A stretch of 64,000 nt of DNA. It comes from Catonella morbi ATCC 51271. Its GTDB lineage: Bacteria > Bacillota > Clostridia > Lachnospirales > Lachnospiraceae. Position 1 is the stretch's first letter; each line of letters opens with the position of its first letter. Both the position numbers and the translations under genes were made by a program. Location of the stretch: positions 62,001 through 126,000 of the forward strand of contig NZ_KI535370.1 of the NCBI RefSeq assembly GCF_000160035.2. Direction: 5' to 3'. The notes below the pieces were generated by a model that was given only the letters and a program-made list of their open reading frames with translations, made no database searches and was not told where the DNA came from. This document shows positions 1-7,515 of this stretch, in pieces.

Positions 1-138
1 TTCCTGTATAGATGTAATTGTCTGGATTAAACTTATAATAAGACCGACTACCAAAGATGCCAAAAGCATAGGCGCAGAGAGTTTAAGAATAAGCATAACT
101 GTTTCTCTGGATATGTCTATAACCCTATCTACACTCAT
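1..138 (-). CDS. fliQ: Flagellar export apparatus protein FliQ (partial, 3' end outside window)
   Basis: This is the first 46 codons of a small integral membrane protein of the flagellar type III export gate; FliQ is normally about 89 residues, so roughly half is missing at the window edge. The translation starts MSVDRVIDISRETVMLILKL and continues into a hydrophobic helix with the LLASLVVGLI pattern typical of FliQ. A strong AGGAGG site lies 6 bases before the ATG. It sits 14 bp downstream of fliP, the usual fliP-fliQ order, and is the last visible gene of the leftward flagellar operon; fliR would be expected next. Confidence 0.9.
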   Translation of the reverse strand, partial: MSVDRVIDISRETVMLILKLSAPMLLASLVVGLIISLIQTITSIQE

Positions 139-152
139 ATCAGCCTCCTATA

Positions 153-1004
153 TTATTTCACAAATGACTTAACCAAATTCCCTATAACCAAATCCCAGCC
201 ATCTACCATTATAAAAAGCAAAATCTTAAACGGCATGGAAATAGTTGTCGGAGGAAGCATCATCATCCCCATCGACATCAGCGTAGATGAAACCACCATA
301 TCTATGACAAGGAAGGGTATGTATATGCAGAAACCTATTATAAATGCCGCTCTGAGCTCGCTTATTATAAAGGCCGGAATGAGTACATTGGTAGGTATCT
401 CCTCCATATCTTTAACTTCATCTATCCCCGCTATATCAAGAAAAAGCCTTATGTCTTTTGTATTTGTCTGTTTATACATAAAGGTTCTTAGCGGCTTTAT
501 TCCAACTTCATAAGCCTGTTCAAAGTTTATCTTACCATCTGTAAGCGGCTTTAAAGCTTCAGTATTTATCTGCATAAAAATGGGTGCCATTATAAACCAG
601 GTAAGAAATAATGCCAAACCTACCAATACCTGATTAGGCGGAGTTGTTTGTGTTGTAAGTGCAGATCTGACAAAATGTAATACAACTATAATTCTAGTAA
701 ATGATGTAAGCAGTATCAGAATAGAAGGCGCAAGTCCAAGCACGGTAAGTGCCAAAACTATTCTGAGTGTAGCTGCCAGTCCACCCTGATCTCCGTTCGT
801 AGTCAGATTAATACCTATATTATACGGAGAGGTTCCCGTAGTAAAACTGTCGCTATCATTGGAACTCCTATCTACCGTATTTCCCGTCCTGTTATCTATC
901 GCATATACAGGAGTAACAAAAAAAAGGGCGGTACATACAAGCACTAAAACAATCCCAAGATATAGTATATTAAACTTTTTTGTACATAAAGGATGTTCTC
1001 TCAT
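153..1004 (-). CDS. fliP: Flagellar export gate protein FliP
   Basis: FliP forms, with FliQ and FliR, the core export channel of the flagellar secretion system in the inner membrane. The 283-residue product has a cleavable-type N-terminal signal (hydrophobic stretch about residues 12-35 ending PVYA), a variable Asn/Ser-rich segment, then the conserved membrane region with TSFTRIIVVLHFVRSAL near residues 100-117 and the loop NPVLVG-like QVLVGLALFLTWF. The C-terminal half has PAFIISELRAAFIIGF and MGMMMLPPTTISMPFKILLF, both hallmark FliP blocks. It lies 15 bp after fliO and 14 bp before fliQ, so it is co-transcribed. Start chosen by an AAAAGG site upstream of the ATG. Confidence 0.95.
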   Translation of the reverse strand: MREHPLCTKKFNILYLGIVLVLVCTALFFVTPVYAIDNRTGNTVDRSSNDSDSFTTGTSPYNIGINLTTNGDQGGLAATLRIVLALTVLGLAPSILILLTSFTRIIVVLHFVRSALTTQTTPPNQVLVGLALFLTWFIMAPIFMQINTEALKPLTDGKINFEQAYEVGIKPLRTFMYKQTNTKDIRLFLDIAGIDEVKDMEEIPTNVLIPAFIISELRAAFIIGFCIYIPFLVIDMVVSSTLMSMGMMMLPPTTISMPFKILLFIMVDGWDLVIGNLVKSFVK

Positions 1005-1019
1005 GTTACCAACCTTTTC

Positions 1020-1379
1020 TTATTTTTCTTTTGATTTAGCTTTTTCCAAAAATTCCTTAAAAGAAAATCTTTCAATTTCTTTTGGTATGCAAGCTTTTAT
1101 TCTATCTGCATCAAGCTCAGATATAAGGTTAATATTATTTTTACTTATTCCTATTAAGAAAAACTGTCCGTTAACCTCAATTATCTGCAAATACTTGTCT
1201 ACAGTAATCCTGCTCGTTTCAACAACCTTTATATTACTGTTTTCTCTGGCCTTAACTGCATATTTGCCGAAGTATTTAGATACAAAGTAGGCAGCTGCAA
1301 CAATAACAGCAAAAGCAACCAACATTCCAAAAATTTGTGCAAGGCTGCCTATCATACCCGTCTTTCCCATCAGAACCAT
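1020..1379 (-). CDS. fliO: Flagellar biosynthesis protein FliO/FliZ
   Basis: FliO is a small bitopic membrane protein that helps assemble or stabilise the FliP complex. The 119-residue product has one hydrophobic segment (about residues 10-35) followed by a short cytoplasmic domain with the ITVDKYLQIIEVNGQFFLIGIS pattern of the FliO family, in which the piece QIIEVNGQFFLIGI is the recognisable core. A GGAGG site precedes the ATG by 5 bases. Its position between fliY and fliP is the standard Firmicute order and supports the assignment more than the weakly conserved sequence does. Confidence 0.85.
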   Translation of the reverse strand: MVLMGKTGMIGSLAQIFGMLVAFAVIVAAAYFVSKYFGKYAVKARENSNIKVVETSRITVDKYLQIIEVNGQFFLIGISKNNINLISELDADRIKACIPKEIERFSFKEFLEKAKSKEK

Positions 1380-1413
1380 AATAATCCTCCATAAAATATC
1401 CTCAGGAAGGATC

Positions 1414-2526
1414 TTATTTAACTATTTCTGTTATTCTGATACCGAAGTTATCTTCAATAACCACAACTTCACCCTTAGCTACATACTTCCCATTTACAAG
1501 AAGATCAATAGCTTCACCGGCAAGCTTATTTAACTCTATAATAGTTCCCGGTGAAAAATCAAGGATTTCTTTAATTGTTTTATTTGTTCTGCCAAGTTCC
1601 ACTGTTACCTCAAGAGGCACATCCATAATAAGTCCGATATTTTCCTGCTGCATAAGAGGATTGATATTGGTATCAAAAGCCTGGAACTGTGCAGGTGCTA
1701 CATTCACCGGCTGTGAAGGCATAGCAGGTGTCGGCATAGGTTGTGGTGCAGGTGCTGTCGGCTGTTGTGCCACAGGTTGCGGTGTAGGTGCAGCCGGCTG
1801 TTGCGCTGCCGGAGCAGGCTGTTCTGTTTCTGTTGATGACATAAATTTACTATACAACTCCTTTGCAAAATCTATCGGATAAAGCTGCATAAGTTCACTG
1901 TCTATAAGTGAGCCTATTTCCAGTCTGAATGCAACTTTTACAAATTGACCTTTTAGGAAATCGCCAAGCCCTTCCTCATCAATAGTACCTTCTAAATCTA
2001 TGAGACTTGCTGTAGGCGGGCTGATATCCACCTTCTTTTCAAGTACTGAAGATATTGAAGTGGCAGCAGAACCCATCATTTGGTTCATAGCCTCACAGAT
2101 TGCAGAAAGATGCAACTCTGTAAGTTCTGTAGCATCAACATCAGTACCGCTTCCACCCATCATAAGATCAGTGATTATCTTAACATCCTTTTCTCTCAGT
2201 ATAAGGATATTATTACCGTCAAGCCCTTCAATATATGAAATCTGGATAAATACACAAGGTCTGTCATATGACTGTGATATATCATCCCAATTAGCTATAG
2301 ATACATTAGGAGTAGTTATATTTACCCTTTGATTAAGCAAGGTAGAAAGTGTTGTAGCAGCAGTTCCCATGCTTATATTGGAAATCTCTCCTATGGCATC
2401 TTTCTCTTCTCCGGATAAAGGGTCCGCACCTCCCAAAGTTTGGGTATCAGAAGAATCCGAACCACTATCTTCACCCATACCGCCAAGCAGTGCGTTAATC
2501 TCTTCCTGCGAAAGCATTCCGTCCAT
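1414..2526 (-). CDS. fliY: Flagellar motor switch phosphatase/switch protein FliY (CheC-SpoA fusion)
   Basis: FliY is the Firmicute switch-complex protein that combines a CheC-type CheY-P phosphatase domain with a C-terminal SpoA domain equivalent to FliN. The 370-residue product starts with MLSQEEINALLGG, a copy of the CheY-binding peptide also found at the FliM N-terminus, followed by a two-lobed CheC region (about 40-215, with EISNISMGTAATTLSTLL and a second helix AICEAMNQMMGSAATSI). A low-complexity Pro/Gln/Ala linker (about 235-285) leads to SpoA (about 295-370, DVPLEVTVELGRTNKTIKEI). It is 3 bp downstream of fliM, so translationally coupled. Confidence 0.95.
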   Translation of the reverse strand: MDGMLSQEEINALLGGMGEDSGSDSSDTQTLGGADPLSGEEKDAIGEISNISMGTAATTLSTLLNQRVNITTPNVSIANWDDISQSYDRPCVFIQISYIEGLDGNNILILREKDVKIITDLMMGGSGTDVDATELTELHLSAICEAMNQMMGSAATSISSVLEKKVDISPPTASLIDLEGTIDEEGLGDFLKGQFVKVAFRLEIGSLIDSELMQLYPIDFAKELYSKFMSSTETEQPAPAAQQPAAPTPQPVAQQPTAPAPQPMPTPAMPSQPVNVAPAQFQAFDTNINPLMQQENIGLIMDVPLEVTVELGRTNKTIKEILDFSPGTIIELNKLAGEAIDLLVNGKYVAKGEVVVIEDNFGIRITEIVK

Positions 2527-2529
2527 GGC

Positions 2530-3510
2530 TTATTCTTCCTCCCTAATAACTTTTGTAATTCTAAGAGCATAAACACCGGATGAAGCTCCGGGCAAGGCTT
2601 TGAACTTTTTCATATTACCTACAAAAACATCCAGTTCATCATCAACTTTTGCATTAAGCCTTACCACATCACCCGGCTGTAAGTTAACAAAATCATTAAC
2701 CGAAACCACACTCTTTCCCAATACTGCTCTTATAGGAATCTGTGCCCTGTCAATAATCTCCTCAATCTGTTCTCCGTAATTTGTATCATCTTTTTCCTGA
2801 AGAGCAGAAAACCAAAACTTTGTATTAAGCCTATCCATTACATCTTCAAGTGCTGTAAACGGCAGGCAAAAACTCATAAAACCTTCAACTGTTCCAATCT
2901 TAATACTTAACGTAATTAGAGCAGTCATCTCCTGTGGAGAAATAATCTGTGCATATTGTGCATTTGTTTCTATCCGCATCAGAGTCGGAGTTATCTCCAC
3001 CACATTATGCCAGGGTTCTTCCAAATAATTGGTACAGGTGTTAAGAATCCTTTCAAGTACCACTATTTCTATTTCTGAGAAATCTCTTGTTTTTTCAATA
3101 GGATTGCCTTCACCGCCCAAAAGTCTGTCTATAATCGTATATCCAAGATTATTTGACATCTCCATTATGCAGCTGCCTTTTAATGGCGGTAAATTCATTA
3201 TAGCAAGCAATACCGGATTAGAAAGTGAATTCTGAAACTCCTGATAGGTAATTGCTTCAGAACCTCTTACCTCAACCTGAACGGTTTTTCTTAGATAAGC
3301 CGGAAGATTAGCAGATAAAAGTCTTCCATAATGCTCAAATATAGATTCCAGCGTACGCAAATGATCTTTGGAAAATTTAGACGGTCTTGCAAAGTCATAT
3401 TCCTTTATAACCTTTTCATCATTCTCCTTAAGTTCATTGGTATCTACATCTCCGCTCTCAATACCTTTTAGCAGCTTATCTATCTCCTCTTGCGAGAGTA
3501 TATCACTCAT
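2530..3510 (-). CDS. fliM: Flagellar motor switch protein FliM
   Basis: FliM is the middle subunit of the C-ring; it binds phosphorylated CheY and sets rotation direction. The 326-residue product begins with the CheY-binding motif LSQEEIDKLLKG, has the pseudo-CheC middle domain (about 50-230, including LLGGEGNPIEKTRDFSEIE and a central PPLKGS block), and ends with a SpoA domain (about 250-322, AVLGKSVVSVNDFVNLQPGDVVRL). Length fits the family. It precedes fliY with a 3-bp gap. The sequence similarity of its first 15 residues to those of FliY is visible by eye and implies that both switch proteins can dock CheY. Confidence 0.95.
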   Translation of the reverse strand: MSDILSQEEIDKLLKGIESGDVDTNELKENDEKVIKEYDFARPSKFSKDHLRTLESIFEHYGRLLSANLPAYLRKTVQVEVRGSEAITYQEFQNSLSNPVLLAIMNLPPLKGSCIMEMSNNLGYTIIDRLLGGEGNPIEKTRDFSEIEIVVLERILNTCTNYLEEPWHNVVEITPTLMRIETNAQYAQIISPQEMTALITLSIKIGTVEGFMSFCLPFTALEDVMDRLNTKFWFSALQEKDDTNYGEQIEEIIDRAQIPIRAVLGKSVVSVNDFVNLQPGDVVRLNAKVDDELDVFVGNMKKFKALPGASSGVYALRITKVIREEE

Positions 3511-3612
3511 TAAGCCTCACCATCCTAAAATATTTTACACTTCTACTAATTCTAACATTAGATATTCCTAAAATAAAGAGGAAATGTATACTTTATTATA
3601 ATATTAATTATT

Positions 3613-4140
3613 CTACTGTAATCTAAGATTCTTAAATGCTATTTCAGCAATTGTCTGTGTACCGAACTTTTCCTGAACAGCTTTTAACACAGCCATTTTG
3701 ATAGCTTCTCTATTGTTTTGTACTTCTTCTTTTGTATACTGTGAAAACTGGTTATTTACAATCTCTCCGATAGTAGAGCCATAACCTGTCTTAGTATCTG
3801 CATTCTTCATACTCTCTGACAAAGTCTTGTAGTCTTCCGCTGTTTTAATAAGGTATATGGATGTCTGATCAATTACTGCATAATGATCTTTACCGTCTCC
3901 GGAAGCTTTAAGATTTATCTGAAGCGGAACTTCAAAGTTTACTACGTCCATATCACTCATTGCTATCTTGTTCTTTGTGGTGTCACTTTCCAGCTCCAGG
4001 TCAATAATAGAAGCTATGTTTGAAACAAGAGCATTTGTAGCCTTTGCCGAAGATACTACTGAAAGCATAATTACCGCTGTCAGCACAAGATTTACAAGGC
4101 TTAAAGCAATAGCAACAATAGTAAGCATATTCTTTTTCAT
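3613..4140 (-). CDS. fliL: Flagellar basal body-associated protein FliL
   Basis: FliL is a single-pass membrane protein that encircles the stator and stabilises MotAB. The 175-residue product has an N-terminal membrane helix (about residues 6-30) and a periplasm-facing stomatin-like C-terminal domain ending in the short stretch EIAFKNLRLQ. Sequence identity to characterised FliL is weak by eye, so the call leans on size, topology and position between motB and fliM, which is the classic site. The stator genes lie immediately upstream, with a 21-bp gap, and fliM follows after 102 bp. Confidence 0.8.
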   Translation of the reverse strand: MKKNMLTIVAIALSLVNLVLTAVIMLSVVSSAKATNALVSNIASIIDLELESDTTKNKIAMSDMDVVNFEVPLQINLKASGDGKDHYAVIDQTSIYLIKTAEDYKTLSESMKNADTKTGYGSTIGEIVNNQFSQYTKEEVQNNREAIKMAVLKAVQEKFGTQTIAEIAFKNLRLQ

Positions 4141-4161
4141 AAATAATCTCCTTAGAGTTTT

Positions 4162-5079
4162 TTAGTCAGCAACTTTATTGAAAATTTTTATTTCAACTCT
4201 TCTGTTCTTCTGTCTGCCTTCAGCAGTCTTATTGGAAGCTATAGGTTCATATTCACCTTTACCGCTTGCTGAAAGCTTCTTAGGGTCCATATGTTCTACT
4301 TCAGTAAGATATTCAAGCACTGTCATAGCCCTGGCTCCGGAAAGCCACAGGTTATTCTTATATTTAACCGTGTTAGTCTGAGGTACATTGTCAGTATGTC
4401 CTTCTATAACTATATCAGCATCCTTAAACTTCATAAGAATCCCGGCTGCCTTATCAAGGACTTTATCCGCCCCTTTCTTAAGTTCAGCACTACCCGAATC
4501 AAACAGGAAGTATCCGTCTATACTAAGACCTATATAGTTGTATGAAGTATCCATTTTGAGTTGGACCATATCATTTAACTTAAATTGGTTAATAGCTTCC
4601 GAGGCCTTTTCATAATTCTTTTCAGCAGTTTCCTTCAATTCTTTCTGATATTTTTTGACAACCTCGTCTTTAGTAACCTCTTTATCCTCTTCCGCCTTGC
4701 CATTATTATTATTATCAGGCTTATTTTCATTATTGTTTTCAATTTTTCCGTTATCTGACTTACCGTTTCCGCCTTTAGTACCATCTTCCTTTGCCGCATT
4801 ATCCACGGCAAGGTTTGAATAATACTCGGCAAGCTCATTAAGCTGACTAACACCGCTGGATATAAGTATACCCTGATCAAGTGCTGAGCCGCCTCCCGAA
4901 AATATACTGAATGACGAAGTAACAGCTTCAACTATTTCATTATATTTCGCTCTATCTGTACTACTCATAGAAAACAAAAGCACGAAGAAGCATAGAAGCA
5001 GATTCATAAGGTCTGAGAATGTCGCCATCCAGGCCGGTGCTCCTGCCGGTGCCTCTTCCGTTTTTTTCTTCCTTGCCAT
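4162..5079 (-). CDS. motB: Flagellar stator protein MotB
   Basis: MotB anchors the stator to peptidoglycan and carries the proton-accepting aspartate. The 305-residue product has the N-terminal helix PAWMATFSDLMNLLLCFFVL, in which the Asp of FSDLM is the conserved ion-binding residue. The C-terminal OmpA-like peptidoglycan-binding domain (about 185-300) contains IVIEGHTDNVPQ and GARAMTVLEYLTE and ends with NRRVEIKIF. Between them is an unusually polar linker (about 95-150) rich in Asn, Lys, Gly and Glu, including NNNNGK. It begins 3 bp after motA, as expected for translational coupling of the stator subunits. Confidence 0.93.
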   Translation of the reverse strand: MARKKKTEEAPAGAPAWMATFSDLMNLLLCFFVLLFSMSSTDRAKYNEIVEAVTSSFSIFSGGGSALDQGILISSGVSQLNELAEYYSNLAVDNAAKEDGTKGGNGKSDNGKIENNNENKPDNNNNGKAEEDKEVTKDEVVKKYQKELKETAEKNYEKASEAINQFKLNDMVQLKMDTSYNYIGLSIDGYFLFDSGSAELKKGADKVLDKAAGILMKFKDADIVIEGHTDNVPQTNTVKYKNNLWLSGARAMTVLEYLTEVEHMDPKKLSASGKGEYEPIASNKTAEGRQKNRRVEIKIFNKVAD

Positions 5080-5082
5080 ATT

Positions 5083-5871
5083 TTATTCCTCTCCTCCACC
5101 TTCTGAGAATGCCTCACGTTCAGCAGGTGTTAAGAATGATTTTAGTTTTTCTTCTATTACTCTTGGGTTTTCTCCCGCCTGGATAGACAATATACCTTCC
5201 ACCATAATTCCTTTAAGCATAATTTCTTCCGCACTGTTTCCCTTAAGCTTGTTAGTAACAGGTGCACACATCCAGTTTGCCAGAAAAGAACCATAGAAAG
5301 TTGTAATCAGAGCTATCGCCATAGCAGGTCCGATTGCACTTGGATCGGACAGGTTGGCAAGCATGTTTACAAGACCGATAAGGGTACCAATCATACCCCA
5401 GGCAGGTCCCATTGCTGCAAGAGTCTCCCAAAAACCAAACTTTGCCTTGTGTCTGTCCTCAATACATGAAATTTCTGTTTCGAGAATTCCCCTTACAAGT
5501 TCCGGATCAGTCCCGTCTACAATCAAAAGTATTCCTTTTTTTAGAAAAGGATCCTCAATATTTTGAGACGCTTCTTCAAGAGCAAGCAAACCATCTTTTC
5601 TGGCTATATTAGACAGATTGATTATTCCCTTAATCACTTCTGACTGATTAAAATTTACCGGCTTAAGAGTGAGTCCAAAACTCTTTAGTCCTCCTACAAA
5701 TTCACCTATGTTCTTACAAGAAGCAAGAACAATCATAAATGCACCACCAAAGGTAATGAGTGCTGACGGCAAATCAAGGAAGCCAAAGATAGCCGCCGGG
5801 TTATTCATCATAATTGAAAAGAGTACAAGTCCTAATGAAATTACAAGTCCAAGTAATGTAGCTATATCCAA
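5083..5871 (-). CDS. motA: Flagellar stator protein MotA
   Basis: MotA forms the proton channel of the flagellar stator with MotB. The product (about 262 residues) has four hydrophobic segments and the family blocks LGLVLFSIMMNNPAAIFGF, LPSALITFGGAFMIVLASC, the cytoplasmic loop with LALEEASQNIEDPFLKKGI and WETLAAMGPAWGMIGTLIGL near the third and fourth helices. No ATG is available. A GTG at 5880 sits almost on top of the Shine-Dalgarno sequence, while a TTG at 5871 is spaced 6 bases from AAGGTG and yields the more usual N-terminus MDIATLLGL; I prefer the TTG. Confidence 0.93.
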   Translation of the reverse strand: MDIATLLGLVISLGLVLFSIMMNNPAAIFGFLDLPSALITFGGAFMIVLASCKNIGEFVGGLKSFGLTLKPVNFNQSEVIKGIINLSNIARKDGLLALEEASQNIEDPFLKKGILLIVDGTDPELVRGILETEISCIEDRHKAKFGFWETLAAMGPAWGMIGTLIGLVNMLANLSDPSAIGPAMAIALITTFYGSFLANWMCAPVTNKLKGNSAEEIMLKGIMVEGILSIQAGENPRVIEEKLKSFLTPAEREAFSEGGGEE

Positions 5872-5982
5872 GCCAGTCACCTTCCGTTCTCATTTATTCC
5901 CTATATATAAGGGTAACTTAAAATTAGGCGTCGAATACCGATTCATAATATAGTTTCAACACCTGATTAACAGTGGAATATA

Positions 5983-6186
5983 TCACTCTTTATCAAGGAT
6001 TTCCCCTGTAAAAACTTCACGCTTATACCTTTTAACGAGATTTTTAATTTGAAGCCTGCTTTCTTTAACCATTATTTTCTTACCTGTAGTAAGTGTTATA
6101 ATGGTATCCGGGACTTCTTCAATTATCTCAATGAGGTCAGCATTGATAGTAAACTCCAAACCATTCATTTTTGTCACGTCTATCAT
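5983..6186 (-). CDS. flbD: FlbD family flagellar protein
   Basis: This is the 67-residue FlbD-type protein found at the head of or inside flagellar operons of Clostridia and Bacillus (SwrD in B. subtilis, which raises motor torque through stator gene expression). The sequence [20 protein letters not shown] followed by [21 protein letters not shown] is diagnostic. In most relatives flgE lies directly upstream; here flbD is the first gene behind a promoter, so the operon appears to begin at this point. A GGGAGG site precedes the ATG. It is separated from motA by about 110 bp that contain no obvious terminator. Confidence 0.9.
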   Translation of the reverse strand: MIDVTKMNGLEFTINADLIEIIEEVPDTIITLTTGKKIMVKESRLQIKNLVKRYKREVFTGEILDKE

Positions 6187-6269
6187 TTATGACCTCCCGC
6201 TTACGTTTTGCTTACTAATTCTTACTTTTTTCTTGCATATTTTTGCACACAAAAAAAAGCACTTGTTTT

Positions 6270-6298
6270 ATTATAATAATTTTGTAAGAAAAAATCAA
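6270..6298 (-). promoter_or_regulatory. sigmaA-type promoter of the flagellar operon
   Basis: Reading the minus strand, TTGATT (6293-6298) and TATAAT (6270-6275) are separated by exactly 17 bases, a near-consensus housekeeping promoter about 85 bases before flbD. I saw no sigmaD/FliA-type promoter (TAAA with GCCGATAA) nearby. This suggests the operon is an early or constitutive class, although the actual start site is inferred. Confidence 0.6.
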
Positions 6299-6388
6299 TA
6301 TATGATAAAAATAATGTTATATTTACTTTTTACTTTTAGCATTTACTTTTGACCTTTAATCCTTTATACTTATTTAGCGGAAATAATT

Positions 6389-6416
6389 TTGTCTTCTGAT
6401 ACTGTATCATTATATA
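6389..6416 (+). promoter_or_regulatory. Promoter of the L,D-transpeptidase gene with a palindrome in the spacer
   Basis: TTGTCT (6389-6394) and TATATA (6411-6416) are 16 bases apart, ahead of the plus-strand gene at 6434. The spacer holds the perfect 13-bp palindrome TGATACTGTATCA (6397-6409), which is placed where a dimeric repressor could block RNA polymerase. The operator role is an inference. Confidence 0.45.
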
Positions 6417-6433
6417 TTTAGAAAGAGGAAAGT

Positions 6434-7255
6434 ATGAAAACTAAAAGAATATTAAACTGCATTTTAATTTTAACTTTTTTAATAAGCTCGCTTATTTTTG
6501 TTCAGCCGGCACAGGCATCTCCAGGAAAATATCATATCAAGGTGAATAGATTAGCAAATACAGTTACTGTGTATGAGAGACAAAACGATGGTTCCTATAA
6601 ACCAATAAAAGCTATGCTTTGTTCTTCGGGAGGTCATCTCACTCCCCTGGGAACTTACAAAACACAGGTTAAATATCGTTGGAGATCACTGTTTTATAAT
6701 GCTTACGGCCAGTATGCAACCAGAATAGTCGGAAATGTGCTTTTTCACTCTGTTCCGTTTTATAAACCGAATCCCGACACTCTTATGAAAGGGCAGTTTG
6801 AAATGCTGGGCTCAGTAGCTTCTCACGGCTGTGTAAGACTTGCTACCGCAGACGCAAAATGGATATATGATAATTGTTCGTACGGTACAAAAGTTACTAT
6901 ATACGCTTCTAAAGATCCCGGTCCTCTCGGAAAACCTGAAGCTACACCTTATCCTAAATACACAGGCTATGATCCTACCGATATTTGGAGCCTTGGAATA
7001 CCTGAACCACAGACTGTTGCTACCCCTCCCACAATTACCGCACCTAAAAAAATAACCCTTTCAAAAAGCGATTACAGCTACGACCTCTTAAAAGGAGTCA
7101 AGGCAACTTCTCATGACGGAAAAGATATAACCAATGATATTGAAATAGAAGATAACATTGATTTTGAAACTTCCGGACGCTATACCGTTAAATATACCAT
7201 TACCGATAAAAACGGAAATACTGCTTCGGCAAGCACTGTAGCAATCATAAAATAA
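6434..7255 (+). CDS. Secreted L,D-transpeptidase (YkuD) with C-terminal Ig-like domain
   Basis: The 273-residue product has a signal peptide (residues 1-28, cut near AQAS), a YkuD/LdtB catalytic domain (about 33-160) and a C-terminal beta-sandwich (about 205-273) resembling DUF5011 or bacterial Ig repeats. The catalytic signature HGCVRL is at residues 131-136 with the nucleophilic Cys at 133, and LFHSVPF supplies the upstream conserved His. YkuD enzymes make 3-3 peptidoglycan cross-links or attach proteins to the wall, acting outside the membrane. It is a plus-strand singleton with its own promoter and terminator, divergent from the flagellar operon. The Ig-like tail may position the enzyme in the wall. 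Confidence 0.88.
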   Translation: MKTKRILNCILILTFLISSLIFVQPAQASPGKYHIKVNRLANTVTVYERQNDGSYKPIKAMLCSSGGHLTPLGTYKTQVKYRWRSLFYNAYGQYATRIVGNVLFHSVPFYKPNPDTLMKGQFEMLGSVASHGCVRLATADAKWIYDNCSYGTKVTIYASKDPGPLGKPEATPYPKYTGYDPTDIWSLGIPEPQTVATPPTITAPKKITLSKSDYSYDLLKGVKATSHDGKDITNDIEIEDNIDFETSGRYTVKYTITDKNGNTASASTVAIIK

Positions 7256-7260
7256 TGCTT

Positions 7261-7294
7261 AAGAGCCGTCCAACCGGGCGGCTCTTGTTTTTTT
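7261..7294 (+). terminator. Rho-independent terminator of the L,D-transpeptidase gene
   Basis: AAGAGCCG pairs with CGGCTCTT around a short AACCGG-type loop, followed by a T-rich run (TTTTTTT) on the plus strand, 6 bases after the stop codon. Confidence 0.9.
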
Positions 7295-7443
7295 AATTAT
7301 ATAATTACCTTATATTTCTCAAATAATTCAGATTAACCCCCAATTATTCACTCCATAGGTCACGTACCTCTTATTCCGCATAGTGCTATAGGATAAACTA
7401 TTTTGAGCCTGCGACTATAGTGTAATATTACCAAAGATCTGCA

Positions 7444-7483
7444 AAATATCGTAATTGTGACCTTGGGCTTGATTACGATATTT
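7444..7483. repeat. Perfect 12-bp inverted repeat between convergent genes
   Basis: AAATATCGTAAT (7444-7455) and ATTACGATATTT (7472-7483) are exact reverse complements with a 16-base spacer. It sits between the convergent L,D-transpeptidase gene and recJ, so it may end recJ transcription, but there is no strong T-run on the minus strand. The rest of 7295-7515 shows nothing I can name. Confidence 0.6.
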
Positions 7484-7515
7484 CACAAGATGTTTCGAGA
7501 ATAATTTGTGTTAAA

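Noticed and set aside
1661-1882. Gly/Cys/Ala-rich plus-strand frame
   Set aside because: It is the complement of the FliY Pro/Gln-rich linker and its odd composition comes from that.
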